DNA of 45,208 bases from an uncultured bacterium (lineage in GTDB: Bacteria; Verrucomicrobiota; Verrucomicrobiia; CAIQCK01): contig CAIQCK010000032.1 in the NCBI GenBank assembly GCA_903870275.1, positions 1 through 45,208 on the forward strand. Reading direction: 5' to 3'. The notes under the pieces were generated by a model. It was not told the DNA's origin. It did no database searches and saw only the letters and a list, made by a program, of their open reading frames with translations. Of the stretch, positions 24,357-32,900 are shown piece after piece (positions within the stretch are counted from its first letter, which is position 1; every line of letters starts with the position of its first letter). A program made the position numbers and the translations under genes.

Positions 24357-25170
24357 GAAATTCCTTGAGTCGTTCGACGTAAGCGCAATCGAGCCGCACA
24401 CTGCCAATCAATGCTTCGCCTTTGGCCAGACCGTGGCAGTCGCTGCCACCCGTGACAAGACAGTGGCGCGCTTGCGCGAAAGCCAGATACCGTTTGCTCT
24501 GTTTCGAGGTCTGCTGGCTGTGCCAAACCTCGAGGCCGTCGAGACCCGCGGCGAGCAAGCCATCGAGTTGGTCGTCCAGTCCCGAGACGCCGGGGTGTGC
24601 GAGGATCGCCACGCCGTTGAACTTGTGAATCAACGCGGCGGCGTCGGCGACATTGAGATGGGTTTTCGGCACGAACGCCGGCTTGCCTTTGCCGATGAAC
24701 CGGTGAAACGCCTCGTCCATGTGTTGGATGAAGCCGCGGTTCACCAGCGCCCGCGCCACGTGCAGCCGGCCGAGCGCGCAGGCAGCGCCTGCAACGCCCG
24801 CCACGTCCGCCGTTTGCAAATCCACGCCGGCTTTCTGGAGTTTGGCAACCATGTCCGTCACGCGCTGCGCGCGGGCCTCCTTGAAGCGCTCGACTTGTGC
24901 GACGAACTCCGGCTCGGTGTGGCTGATACAATAGCCGAGGACGTGCACCTCGCGCTGGCCGAGATGCGCGGTCAGTTCGATGCCGGGGATGAACTCCACG
25001 CCCGCTGCCTCACAGTGCCGCGCTGTTTCCGCCAATCCGGCGACGGTGTCGTGATCGGTCAGGGCGATGCACGCGAGGCCAGCTTCGGCGGCCCGCCGCA
25101 CCAGTTCCTCCGGCGTGAACGTGCCATCGGAGTGGCGCGTGTGCAAATGCAGGTCGGCGGCGCGCGTCAT
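24328..25170 (-). CDS. PHP-domain phosphoesterase (RNase AM/YciV type)
   Basis: A 280-residue PHP protein related to 3',5'-nucleotide bisphosphate phosphatase/RNase AM (YciV, Rnm), which trims short RNA and dephosphorylates pAp-type nucleotides. Metal motifs in order: DLHLHTRHSDGTFTPEEL, ALTDHDTVAGL, IPGIELTA, EVHVLGYC, then AILAHPGV and GGSDCHG. The central insertion region with the long Arg/Lys helix is as in the family. The ATG overlaps the nusB stop by 4 bp and its end overlaps ftsY by 29 bp. Substrate assigned by family only. Confidence 0.88.
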   Translation of the reverse strand: MTRAADLHLHTRHSDGTFTPEELVRRAAEAGLACIALTDHDTVAGLAETARHCEAAGVEFIPGIELTAHLGQREVHVLGYCISHTEPEFVAQVERFKEARAQRVTDMVAKLQKAGVDLQTADVAGVAGAACALGRLHVARALVNRGFIQHMDEAFHRFIGKGKPAFVPKTHLNVADAAALIHKFNGVAILAHPGVSGLDDQLDGLLAAGLDGLEVWHSQQTSKQSKRYLAFAQARHCLVTGGSDCHGLAKGEALIGSVRLDCAYVERLKEFHVWALSKVS

Positions 25171-25625
25171 GACGGTGTCGGGGGCGTGCCCTCTCCGGAC
25201 GCGGGCGTGCGCGCGGGGCGCGGCAGGTCTTTGCGAATGCGGTCGAGAATGCCGTTGACGAACTTGCCGCTTTCCTTGGTGCTGAACTTTTTGGCGATCT
25301 CGATGGCCTCGTTGATGGATACGACGGGTGGCACGTCGGCGCAGAACATCATTTCGTAAATCGCCAGCCGCAAAATGTTCCGGTCCACGGCGGCAATCCG
25401 GTCCAGGTCCCAGTTCTCCGTCACCTTTTTGATTTGCTCGTCAATGGCCGGCCGTTTCTCCAACGTGCCGCGCGCGAGGACCTCCGCGAATGTTTTCGTC
25501 TCCGCGTCACAGCTCTGGTTCTCCCAGAAACGGGTCAACGAGTCATCGAGCGCCTCGTGCGGATTGATGTCGCGTAAATAAAGAATCTGCACCGCAGCTT
25601 CCCTGGCTTGTCGTCGGCTTCCCAT
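25167..25625 (-). CDS. nusB: Transcription antitermination factor NusB
   Basis: A 152-residue all-helical NusB, which with NusE binds BoxA RNA in rRNA antitermination. Signature segments: RRQAREAAVQILYLRDI at the N-terminus, WDLDRIAAVDRNILRLAIYEM and VSINEAIEIAKKFSTKESGKFVNGILDRI. A short Pro/Thr tail (about 140-152) is extra. AAGGA lies just before the ATG. Seven bp after ribH and overlapping the PHP gene by 4 bp. The ribH-nusB order is common in bacteria. Confidence 0.95.
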   Translation of the reverse strand: MGSRRQAREAAVQILYLRDINPHEALDDSLTRFWENQSCDAETKTFAEVLARGTLEKRPAIDEQIKKVTENWDLDRIAAVDRNILRLAIYEMMFCADVPPVVSINEAIEIAKKFSTKESGKFVNGILDRIRKDLPRPARTPASGEGTPPTPS

Positions 25626-25631
25626 AAATCC

Positions 25632-26102
25632 TTAGAGTGATCGCAGGCAGTGCGCCATCTCAATGGCCGTCAGCGCCGCTTCTGTGCCGCGATTGTGTTT
25701 CGGTTGGAGACAACGGACATGGGCCTGCCGTTCGTTCTCCAACAGCAAGACCTCATGGACCACCGGCACGTTGTCGCGCAGCGCGATCTGCGCCAGCCCG
25801 TCGGTCACGGCGCGGCCGATGAGATCGGCGTGCGCCGTCTCGCCGCGGATGATGACGCCAAGCGCGATGATGGCGTCGTAGTCGCCGCTGGTGGCCAGCC
25901 GGCTCACCACCACCGGCACCTCGAACGCGCCGGGAACGCGCACCACGGTGACATCTTTCTTCCTGGCGCCGGCGGTCCGCAGCGCGGCGCTGGCGCGCGC
26001 CACAAGTTCGTCGGCGTAGCGCTGGTTGTAGCGGCTCGCGACAATGGCGAACCGCAGCCCTTCGGCGGAGAAAACAGTCGGGGATTGTTTTACGCGTAAC
26101 AT
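25632..26102 (-). CDS. ribH: 6,7-Dimethyl-8-ribityllumazine synthase
   Basis: A 156-residue lumazine synthase, which condenses 5-amino-6-ribitylaminouracil with 3,4-dihydroxy-2-butanone 4-phosphate and assembles into shells. Motifs: ASRYNQRYADELV, RVPGAFEVPVVVSRLA, ALGVIIRGETAHADLI and HNRGTEAALTAIEMA. The usual PVxFGVLTT segment reads VPVVHEVLLLENERQAHVRC, a variant loop that replaces the common FG with HE. The ATG begins one base after the ribBA stop, so translation is coupled. A second gene of the riboflavin operon. Confidence 0.94.
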   Translation of the reverse strand: MLRVKQSPTVFSAEGLRFAIVASRYNQRYADELVARASAALRTAGARKKDVTVVRVPGAFEVPVVVSRLATSGDYDAIIALGVIIRGETAHADLIGRAVTDGLAQIALRDNVPVVHEVLLLENERQAHVRCLQPKHNRGTEAALTAIEMAHCLRSL

Positions 26103-26103
26103 A

Positions 26104-27348
26104 TTACAATGAGTGGCCCAGTTTGGTTTTTTTGGTTTCGAGATACCTCGCGTTATGCGGCGTCACCGTGCCGCGGATCGGCACCTGCGCGGCGACCTTG
26201 AGGCCAAAGCCGTCGAGGCCAACCATTTTCTTCGGGTTGTTGGTCAGAAGGCGGATTGTTTGCAAACCGAGGTCCACAAGAATCTGCGCGCCGATGCCGT
26301 ATTCGCGCAAGTCCGCCTTGAAGCCGAGCCGTTCGTTGGCCTCCACCGTGTCGAGACCTTCCTTCTCCTGCAACTCGTAGGCGTGAATTTTGTGCGACAG
26401 GCCGATGCCCCGCCCTTCCTGCCGCAGATAGACGATCACGCCGCGCCCTTCCTTGGCGATCATCCGCATCGCCCGGCCTAATTGTTCGCCGCAATCGCAG
26501 CGTTGCGAGCCGAACACGTCGCCGGTGAGGCACTCGCTGTGGACGCGCACGAGCACATCGCCCAGGCCGGCGACGTCGCCCTTCACCAACGCCACATGAT
26601 GCTGGCCGTCCATCACCGAGCGGTAGAGATGCAACGAGAACTCGCCGAACTCCGTCGGCAGCGAAACGACCCGCTCCTTCTCCACCAGCTTTTCGCGGAG
26701 GTGACGGTATCGGATCAAATCGCGGATGTTGCACATCTTCAAGCCGTGGCGCCGTTTGAACTTCACCAGTTCCGGCAGCCGCGCCATCGAGCCGTCTTCG
26801 TTGAGGATTTCGCAGAGGATGCCGACGGGATGCATACCGGCCAGTCGCGCGAGGTCCGCCGCGGCCTCCGTGTGGCCCGCGCGGCACAACACACCGCCAT
26901 CGCGCGCGGCGAGCGGGTTGATGTGCCCCGGCTGCACCAGGTCGGATGGCTTCGCCTTGGGGTCGGCGAGCACGCGGATGGTTTTGGCGCGGTCGGCGGC
27001 GCTGATGCCCGTGGTGATGCCGTGCTTCGCGTCCACGGTGACCATAAAAGCGGTTTTGAACGATTCGCGGTTGCGCTCCACCATCCGCGCGATGCCCAGC
27101 CGCGTCAAATCCTCGTCCACCATGGCCACACACAGCAGTCCGCCGGCGTTTTTCACGATGAAGTTGACCGCCGCAGGCGTGACCGTCTCCGCCGCCATGA
27201 TGAGGTCGCCCTCGTTTTCGCGGTTCTCGTCGTCCGTCACGATCACCAGTTTGCCCGCGCGGATGTCCTCCAGCACCGCTTCGACAGAATCAAATGGCCC
27301 GCCTTCTGTGCCGTTTCCGCCTGAAGATGTTGCCGCCTTTCTGCTCAT
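26104..27348 (-). CDS. ribBA: DHBP synthase / GTP cyclohydrolase II bifunctional protein
   Basis: A 414-residue fusion that supplies both riboflavin precursors. Residues ~20-215 are the dihydroxybutanone phosphate synthase (DDENRENEGDLIMAAE, the acidic metal loop, and HTEAAADLARLAGMHP). Residues ~220-400 are GTP cyclohydrolase II with the zinc site HSECLTGDVFGSQRCDCG (three Cys), YLRQEGRGIGLSHKIHAYEL and the NNPKKMVGL segment. The start at 27348 is the only ATG before the conserved domain. No normal ribosome-binding site lies in the 11 bases before it; the nearest AGGG is inside the 3' arm of the leader terminator hairpin. First gene of the FMN-riboswitch operon. Confidence 0.95.
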   Translation of the reverse strand: MSRKAATSSGGNGTEGGPFDSVEAVLEDIRAGKLVIVTDDENRENEGDLIMAAETVTPAAVNFIVKNAGGLLCVAMVDEDLTRLGIARMVERNRESFKTAFMVTVDAKHGITTGISAADRAKTIRVLADPKAKPSDLVQPGHINPLAARDGGVLCRAGHTEAAADLARLAGMHPVGILCEILNEDGSMARLPELVKFKRRHGLKMCNIRDLIRYRHLREKLVEKERVVSLPTEFGEFSLHLYRSVMDGQHHVALVKGDVAGLGDVLVRVHSECLTGDVFGSQRCDCGEQLGRAMRMIAKEGRGVIVYLRQEGRGIGLSHKIHAYELQEKEGLDTVEANERLGFKADLREYGIGAQILVDLGLQTIRLLTNNPKKMVGLDGFGLKVAAQVPIRGTVTPHNARYLETKKTKLGHSL

Positions 27349-27349
27349 A

Positions 27350-27383
27350 AAATCAAAAACCCTGAAGATCGTATCTTCAGGGC
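27350..27383 (-). terminator. Leader terminator/sequestor hairpin of the riboflavin operon
   Basis: A perfect 10-bp stem (27373-27382 with 27360-27369; CCCTGAAGAT/ATCTTCAGGG) with a 3-base loop, followed on the minus strand by TTTTTGATTTT and then the ribBA ATG. The 3' arm contains the only Shine-Dalgarno-like AGGG before ribBA, so the hairpin could stop transcription, hide the start site, or both. Its 5' arm is complementary to the riboswitch 5' strand. Confidence 0.8.
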
Positions 27384-27398
27384 AAACCGCAGTGCCAC

Positions 27399-27423
27399 GC
27401 CGCCCGTTCCACGAACGGGCGGC
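27399..27423. repeat. Perfect hairpin between riboswitch and terminator
   Basis: An 11-bp perfect stem (GCCGCCCGTTC/GAACGGGCGGC) with a 3-base loop sits between the FMN aptamer and the terminator. It could be part of the expression platform or a dispersed palindrome. Confidence 0.55.
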
Positions 27424-27432
27424 CAGCCGCCG

Positions 27433-27578
27433 ATTCTTCTTTCATCCGGACTCTACCGTCGCCCCCGGAATCTCACCGGGTCCTGCGCTCCGACTTCGGA
27501 ACGCTCGCGGGGTTTACCGCCGGTCGGGAATCGCCTGTCAGCCTCGCGCGCCGCCAGACTCACCCTGCCCTGAAGAAC
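27433..27578 (-). ncRNA. FMN riboswitch (RFN element)
   Basis: The minus strand carries the full RFN consensus: GTTCTTCAGGGCAGGG at the 5' side (27578-27563), ATTCCCGACCGGCGGTAAAC, then GAGATTCCGGGGGCGACGGT and AGTCCGGATGAAAGAAGAAT at the 3' side. P1 is GTTCTTC with GAAGAAT (27578-27572 with 27439-27433). The aptamer binds FMN and normally represses riboflavin synthesis genes. It lies 85 bases upstream of the ribBA start, with a hairpin and a terminator between. No other riboflavin regulator is visible. Confidence 0.95.
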
Positions 27579-27663
27579 TTTCAGCGTGCACAAACTAATC
27601 AGACGGCGCGCCGAAGTCAATAACACCTTCTGGCGGCAAACTGATGTCGTGAAACGGCGGTGG
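27579..27663. promoter_or_regulatory. Promoter region of the riboflavin operon
   Basis: The 85 bp upstream of the riboswitch should hold the operon promoter, since the next minus-strand gene ends at 27664. A TTGACT-like -35 (minus strand, within TTATTGACTTCGG near 27620) is the best candidate; no convincing -10 at standard spacing was identified. Confidence 0.35.
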
Positions 27664-28692
27664 TCATCCCTTCAGCCGCTCGATCACCGCTTGGGCGAAC
27701 TGCGCGGTGCCGAGCGTGCCGCCGAGGTCCTGGGTTTTTTGGCCGTCGGCCAACGCGCGGTCGTAGGCGGTTTTGATCCGGCGCGCGATTTCACGGCAGT
27801 CGGAATCACCGCGTTTGTCGCTGAGATGGTTGAGCATCATCACCGCCGACATGAGCAACGCCAGCGGATTGGCGATGCCTTTGCCTGCGATGTCCGGCGC
27901 GGAGCCGTGCACCGCTTCGAACACTGCGTCTTCCTCGCCGATGTTGGCGCCCGGCACCACGCCCAGCCCGCCCACCAGGCCGGCGCAGAGGTCGCTGACC
28001 ACGTCGCCGTAGAGGTTTTCCAACAGCAGCACGTCAAACTGCGTCGGGTCCTGGATCATTTTCATGCAGCCGGCGTCAATGATTAGTTCCTGATACCCCA
28101 CTTGTGGAAACTCGCGCTCATGCATCTGCTTCGCGCAACGGATGAACAAGCCGTCCGTCAACTTCATGATGTTGGCTTTGTGGAAGACGGTGACCTTGCG
28201 CCGCTGCCGCTGCTGCGTATAGCGAAACGCCCAGCGCGCGATCCGTGTGCACGCCGTCTCGGTCGCCACCTTCGTGCTCGTGACCACGCCGGCGGTCACT
28301 TCGTTTTCGATCCCGCTGTAAAGCCCCTCGGTGTTCTCGCGGACGATCACGAGGTCCACGTTGCTGAACCGTGTCGGCACGCCTTCGAGGCTGCGCACCG
28401 GACGGACGGCGGCGTAAAGATTCAACTTCTTGCGAAGCTGGACGTTGATCGAACTGAAGCCCTTGCCCACGGGCGTCGTGCACGGCCCCTTGAGCGCGAC
28501 GTGATGCTCGCGGATCGCGTCGAGTGTCTCCGCGGGCAATACGTCCTTGCCGTGCGCCAGCGCGGTCATGCCCGCCTCGTGTTGCACCCATTCAATCGGT
28601 GCTGCGGCGGCAGTCAGAATTTGTTTCACGGCGTCGGTCACTTCCGGCCCGATGCCGTCGCCAGGAATCAAAACAACACGGTGTGTGATCAT
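27664..28692 (-). CDS. Isocitrate/isopropylmalate dehydrogenase family protein (NAD-type)
   Basis: A 342-residue beta-decarboxylating dehydrogenase, most like NAD-dependent isocitrate dehydrogenases. The start at 28692 gives the family N-terminus MITHRVVLIPGDGIGPEV; the frame is open far upstream (to 29253) but that stretch is repeat-derived and contains KTNPND/YETNPND motifs. Motifs: RPVRSLEGVPTRF, VIVRENTEGLYSGIE, KVTVFHKANIMKLTDGLF, LLENLYGDVVSDLCAGLVGGLG and EAVHGSAPDIAGKGIANP. The NAD-type loop follows. Isocitrate is the likeliest substrate; isopropylmalate or homoisocitrate cannot be excluded from sequence alone. Monocistronic in appearance. Confidence 0.85.
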   Translation of the reverse strand: MITHRVVLIPGDGIGPEVTDAVKQILTAAAAPIEWVQHEAGMTALAHGKDVLPAETLDAIREHHVALKGPCTTPVGKGFSSINVQLRKKLNLYAAVRPVRSLEGVPTRFSNVDLVIVRENTEGLYSGIENEVTAGVVTSTKVATETACTRIARWAFRYTQQRQRRKVTVFHKANIMKLTDGLFIRCAKQMHEREFPQVGYQELIIDAGCMKMIQDPTQFDVLLLENLYGDVVSDLCAGLVGGLGVVPGANIGEEDAVFEAVHGSAPDIAGKGIANPLALLMSAVMMLNHLSDKRGDSDCREIARRIKTAYDRALADGQKTQDLGGTLGTAQFAQAVIERLKG

Positions 28693-29476
28693 GGCGCGTA
28701 GTGTAGCCCATGGAAGCGCCAATGGCAAAATCCATTCCCTATTCCTCGCACCACGAAGTAGATAGGACTTTCCAGTCCGTTGCTTCGACCTGTCCCAAAG
28801 CTGAGGCTCGCCGTCACTCCAGCCATCGTGCAATTGCAATCCGCAGCGGGTTTCACGTGGTCGCAGTCGCCCGGATTTACCCGGATTGGGTCGGATCGGG
28901 CCGGATCGAACCAGGCCGGTCGGCGGGCCGGCGGCAACCAAAGCAGCCGCATCATTTGGGTTCGTTTCGTAAAAAAAGGTAGTCGAGACCACACCCCCGG
29001 ACATTGAAATTCGCGGAATTCCACAGGAAAACCGGTTTTTCCGGTTTTGGACAGGGCCGTCATTTGGGTTCGTTTTGAAAAACGAATCCCCATGACATCC
29101 GCCTTCCGCCCCCTGCCCCCGCCTGTCCGGCGTCCGCCTTTTGCCTCCGACCTCTCGTTTCTGGCGCATCCACAGAGTGCCGCCCCAGGCCCGTTGCCGG
29201 CCTGCGGCGGGATTCCCACGCGCTGGCATGGATGCGCGTTTCATTGCGGGCAAAAGATATAGAGAAATTGTTGTTATGTCAAGAGAAATTTGCTATTATT
29301 CCGGCTGCGGGCGCCTCTCGTTCCGGGTCGGTCTGAGAAAACGGACTGGAAAGGGAGACGGCCCGCCTTGCCCAATGGGCGCGTGTGCCAAAATGCGCCT
29401 GTTTGCCCGCCCCGTTCGCTTTTGACACCTCACGGCATCGTGCGCTAGAATCATTGTCAGTCAGGAGAACAACGCC
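28693..29476. repeat. Repeat-rich non-coding region
   Basis: About 780 bp between the dehydrogenase and the zinc-ribbon gene. TCATTTGGGTTCGTTT occurs exactly twice (28952-28967 and 29060-29075); on the minus strand both copies read through as TNPND-type peptides, a signature of interspersed repeats rather than genes. A GGACTTTCCAGTCC palindrome lies at ~28767-28780 and its ACGGACTGGAAAG half recurs at ~29341-29353. CGGAT(T/C)GGG units repeat at ~28881-28906. The long minus-strand open frame across the region has no recognisable domain. The 3' end must hold the promoter of the plus-strand zinc-ribbon gene. Confidence 0.55.
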
Positions 29477-29950
29477 ATGGCCCTCATCAATTGTCCGGAA
29501 TGCGGCAAGCAGGTTTCCACTTCGGCCCAAAGTTGCCCGTCGTGCGGTTATCCCATCGCATCACAAGCACCGAAGGAACCGGCCCCGGACGCTGACACGC
29601 TGCTGGCGGAAGTGCGCCCGTCGTGGTGGCATTTCTTCTGGCACCTCGTGTTCTTCTGGCTCATCGTGCCGCCCCTCGTCGCCTGGTGGCAACGCGCCTC
29701 GGTTGTCCTGCGAGTCTATCCCGGACGCATCACGCTGGAGCGCGGCCTCTTCACCAAGTGTTACCGCGAGTTTCTGGCCAAGGACATCCGGTCGCTCGAT
29801 ATTGATCAAGGCATTCTTGCCCGCCTCGTGGACATCGGCGATCTCACAATCTCAACCGCCGCCACCGTGGACGCTGAGGAAGAAATCGGAGGCGTCCCCC
29901 ATCCGAAGCAACTCCGCGAGTTGATCATCTCCCAAAGGCACGACGTGTAA
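29477..29950 (+). CDS. Zinc-ribbon and PH-like membrane protein
   Basis: A 157-residue protein. AGGAG lies about ten bases before the ATG. N-terminal zinc ribbon with C6-P-E-C9 and C20-P-S-C23 (consensus CxxC...CPxCG), a charged linker, one or two hydrophobic segments at ~48-70 (WWHFFWHLVFFWLIVPPLV), then a beta-rich domain reading SVVLRVYPGRITLERGLFTKCYREFLAKDIRSLDI, the pattern of the bacterial PH domain (bPH2) in membrane proteins. Function of such proteins is unknown. Converges on alaS with 11 bp between the stops. Confidence 0.75.
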   Translation: MALINCPECGKQVSTSAQSCPSCGYPIASQAPKEPAPDADTLLAEVRPSWWHFFWHLVFFWLIVPPLVAWWQRASVVLRVYPGRITLERGLFTKCYREFLAKDIRSLDIDQGILARLVDIGDLTISTAATVDAEEEIGGVPHPKQLRELIISQRHDV

Positions 29951-29961
29951 CCGGTCGCCGC

Positions 29962-32900
29962 CTACTTTTTTAGAACTTCCGCGACTGCGCGCAACGCCTC
30001 GTCGAGCTTCGCCGGGTTTTTGCCGCCCGCCTGCGCCATGTCCGGCCGACCGCCGCCGCCGCCGCCGCAAATTTTGGCGAGTTCGCCGACGATCTTGCCG
30101 GCGTGTTTGCCGCGCTTGACCAGATCGGGCGTCACCAGGCACACCAAGGACACTTTGTCTTCGGCGACAGCGCCCAATACAGCGATGCCGCTGGCCAGCA
30201 GCGGCTTCATCGCTTCGGCGACGGCGCGCAACACATCGGCCGTCTGCGCGCCGAGGTTGACAACGACGACGTTGATATCGCCCACCTTCTGCGCCTTTGC
30301 CACCAACTCCGCCGCCATGGCCGGCGCTTGTTTCTGAATCTCCGCCTGCCGTTGCTTGGCCTGCTCCTTCTCCAACTCGCGCTGCCGCGCCTGTTCCGCT
30401 TCGCGCAGGCTTTGCTCCTTCTCCTGCGCGATAAAATCCGTTGCAAACTTTGCCACCGCTGCCTCCACGCGGCGGATGCCGGCGGCAATCGCCGACTCGC
30501 GCATGATCTTGAAGAGCCGGATGTCGCCCGTGTTCTTTGTGTGCGTGCCGCCGCAGAGCTCGACCGAGTAGCCGTCGAACTTGCCACGCTCGCCGCCGAT
30601 CTGCACCACGCGCACCTTGTCGCCGTATTTCTCGCCAAAGAACTGCGTGATCTTCGGGTTGTTCTTGATCTCGGCGTAGGGCAACTCGATCGTGTGCACT
30701 GGCGCGTTCTCGAGAATCCGTTCGTTGACCAGCCGCTCGATGTCGGCGACCTGCTGGTCGCTGAGCTTCTCCGGCTGATTGAAATCGAACCGCATCCGGT
30801 CCGCGGCGACCATCGAGCCGCGTTGGCGCGCGTCCTTGCTGACGACTTCGTGCAGCGCCCAATGGAAAAGGTGCGTCACTGTGTGATGCCGCTGGATGTT
30901 CGCCCGCCGTGCCGCGTCCACCGCCACACGCACCGCTTCGCCCATCTCGGGCGCGCGGCCGTCGGCCAGCTTCGCGCGATGCACGTGCACCTCGCCTTGC
31001 AGTTGCGTGTCGCTCACCACCAGCGTGCCCACCTCACTCCGGTCGTGTCCCGGCACGTGAACCAAGCCACTGTCGCCGACCTGGCCACCCATCTCGGCGT
31101 AGAACGGCGTCTGGTCGAAAATGACATCCAGTTCCGCCGCCGTCGCCCCCGGCGCAACCGCCTCGACGACCGCCTCGGCCTCCAAATTGTCGTAGCCAAG
31201 GAACTTCGTCGGCTCGACCTTCAAGCCCTCGCCCGCGACCAGGACCACCGTCTTCTTCTTCTCGTGGTCCTCGCGACCGCGCTGCCGCTGCTCATCCATC
31301 AACTTCTCAAAGCCTTCCACGTCAACGGGCAAGCCGCGTTCACGCGCCATCAGTTCAGTCAGGTCGAGCGGGAAGCCGCACATGTCGTAGAGTTCCATCG
31401 CTACCTCACTCGAAACGTAATCGTGTGCTTGCTCAAGGTGAATCTGAATGTGGCGGCATAGATCACGCCAAAGTGCATCGGATAACTGGTGGCTAAGGTT
31501 CGGATTCTTGCCGACAATTTGTGCAACAGAATCGACTGTCGACGGCTTTACTCTAATCAACTCATCCAGTTTTCCGTTGCTGAGGATAGCTCCGTTCGTT
31601 AAGCGGAGACCTGTGCACCGATACTTGTTAAACATGTATCGACGTGTTTCGAGTCGCTTTCGGAGATCTCCATCTGATTTAGCTGTCGTCGTTGAAACAT
31701 GTTCCTCAAACTTTTGAATCCCGCGATCAAGAGTCTTGTTAAATCCCTCTTCTTCACCACGCAAGATTTTCTCGATGGCGTCACGCTTCTCCCGGACTTC
31801 AGGGAACACGTCGCCCATCGTCTCGGCGAGGACGCCCACGAGCTTGTAGAAGAACGGTTTGTGGAAGCCGAGCGTGCGACCGTAGCGGACGGCGCGGCGC
31901 AGGATGCGCCGCAGGACGTAGCCCCGGCCTTCGTTGCTCGGCAGGATGCCGTCGGCAATGCCGAAGCTCAGGCAGCGGATGTGGTCGGCAATGACGCGAA
32001 ACGCGACATCAATTTTCTCCTGCTCGGTCGCGGGCGATTCGCCCGGTTTCGGCAGCGTCGAGCCGTAGCGTTTGCCGCTGAGTTGTTCCAGCGCGTTGAA
32101 GATGGGCCGGAACACGTCGGTCTCGTAATTGGAGATGATGCCACTGAAGTCGGTGAAGTTTTTCGTGCACTGGATAATCGAACAAATGCGCTCGAAGCCC
32201 GCGCCGGTATCCACATTAGAGGCGGGCAGTGGGGTGAATGTGCCGTCGGGGTTGGCGTTGAACTGCATGAAGACGAGGTTCCAAATCTCGATACACTGCG
32301 GCGTGCCTTTGTTTACGAATCCTGAGCCGCGCTTCTCCGTTTCTGGCGTCCGATCTTCTGGCGTGAGGTCCACATGGATTTCCGAGCACGGGCCGCACGG
32401 GCCAGTATCGCCCATCATCCAGAAGTTGTCCTTTTTGTTGCCGGGAACAATATGAACCGTTGGGTTGAGATCGACCGATAGAAAATGATGCACCCAACAT
32501 TGTGCGGCGAACTGATCCGCCGCATCAATACCTTCATTGGGAGCATCAGGGGCACGGTCCGGGCCGAAAACTCTCGCGCTTTTTTTGACTACTTCAATGG
32601 CGTAATTAATTTCCGCGCGCCATTTTCCTTCCCAACCCTCTTTGCCCATAAACGGGCAATATACCGTCGCATAAAGCCGCCGCGGCGGAAATTTCCAATG
32701 CTCGACGACCAGCTTCCACGCCCAGTCGATGGCGTTCTCTTTGAAATAATTGCCAAAGCTCCAGTTGCCGAGCATTTCGAAAAACGTGTGGTGATACGTG
32801 TCGAGGCCAACGTCTTCGAGGTCGTTGTGCTTGCCGCCGGCGCGAATGCACTTTTGCGTGTCGGCGGCGCGCGGCGGCGTGTAGGGGCACGGCACCTGAC

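Noticed and set aside
27664..29253. Dehydrogenase with a 187-residue N-terminal extension
   Set aside because: The extension contains repeat-derived TNPND peptides and no domain, and the family N-terminus begins at 28692.
31415..31700. AlaRS insertion as an intein or self-splicing intron
   Set aside because: About 95 residues is below intein size, no Cys/Ser...HN splice motifs are visible, and the frame is open throughout.
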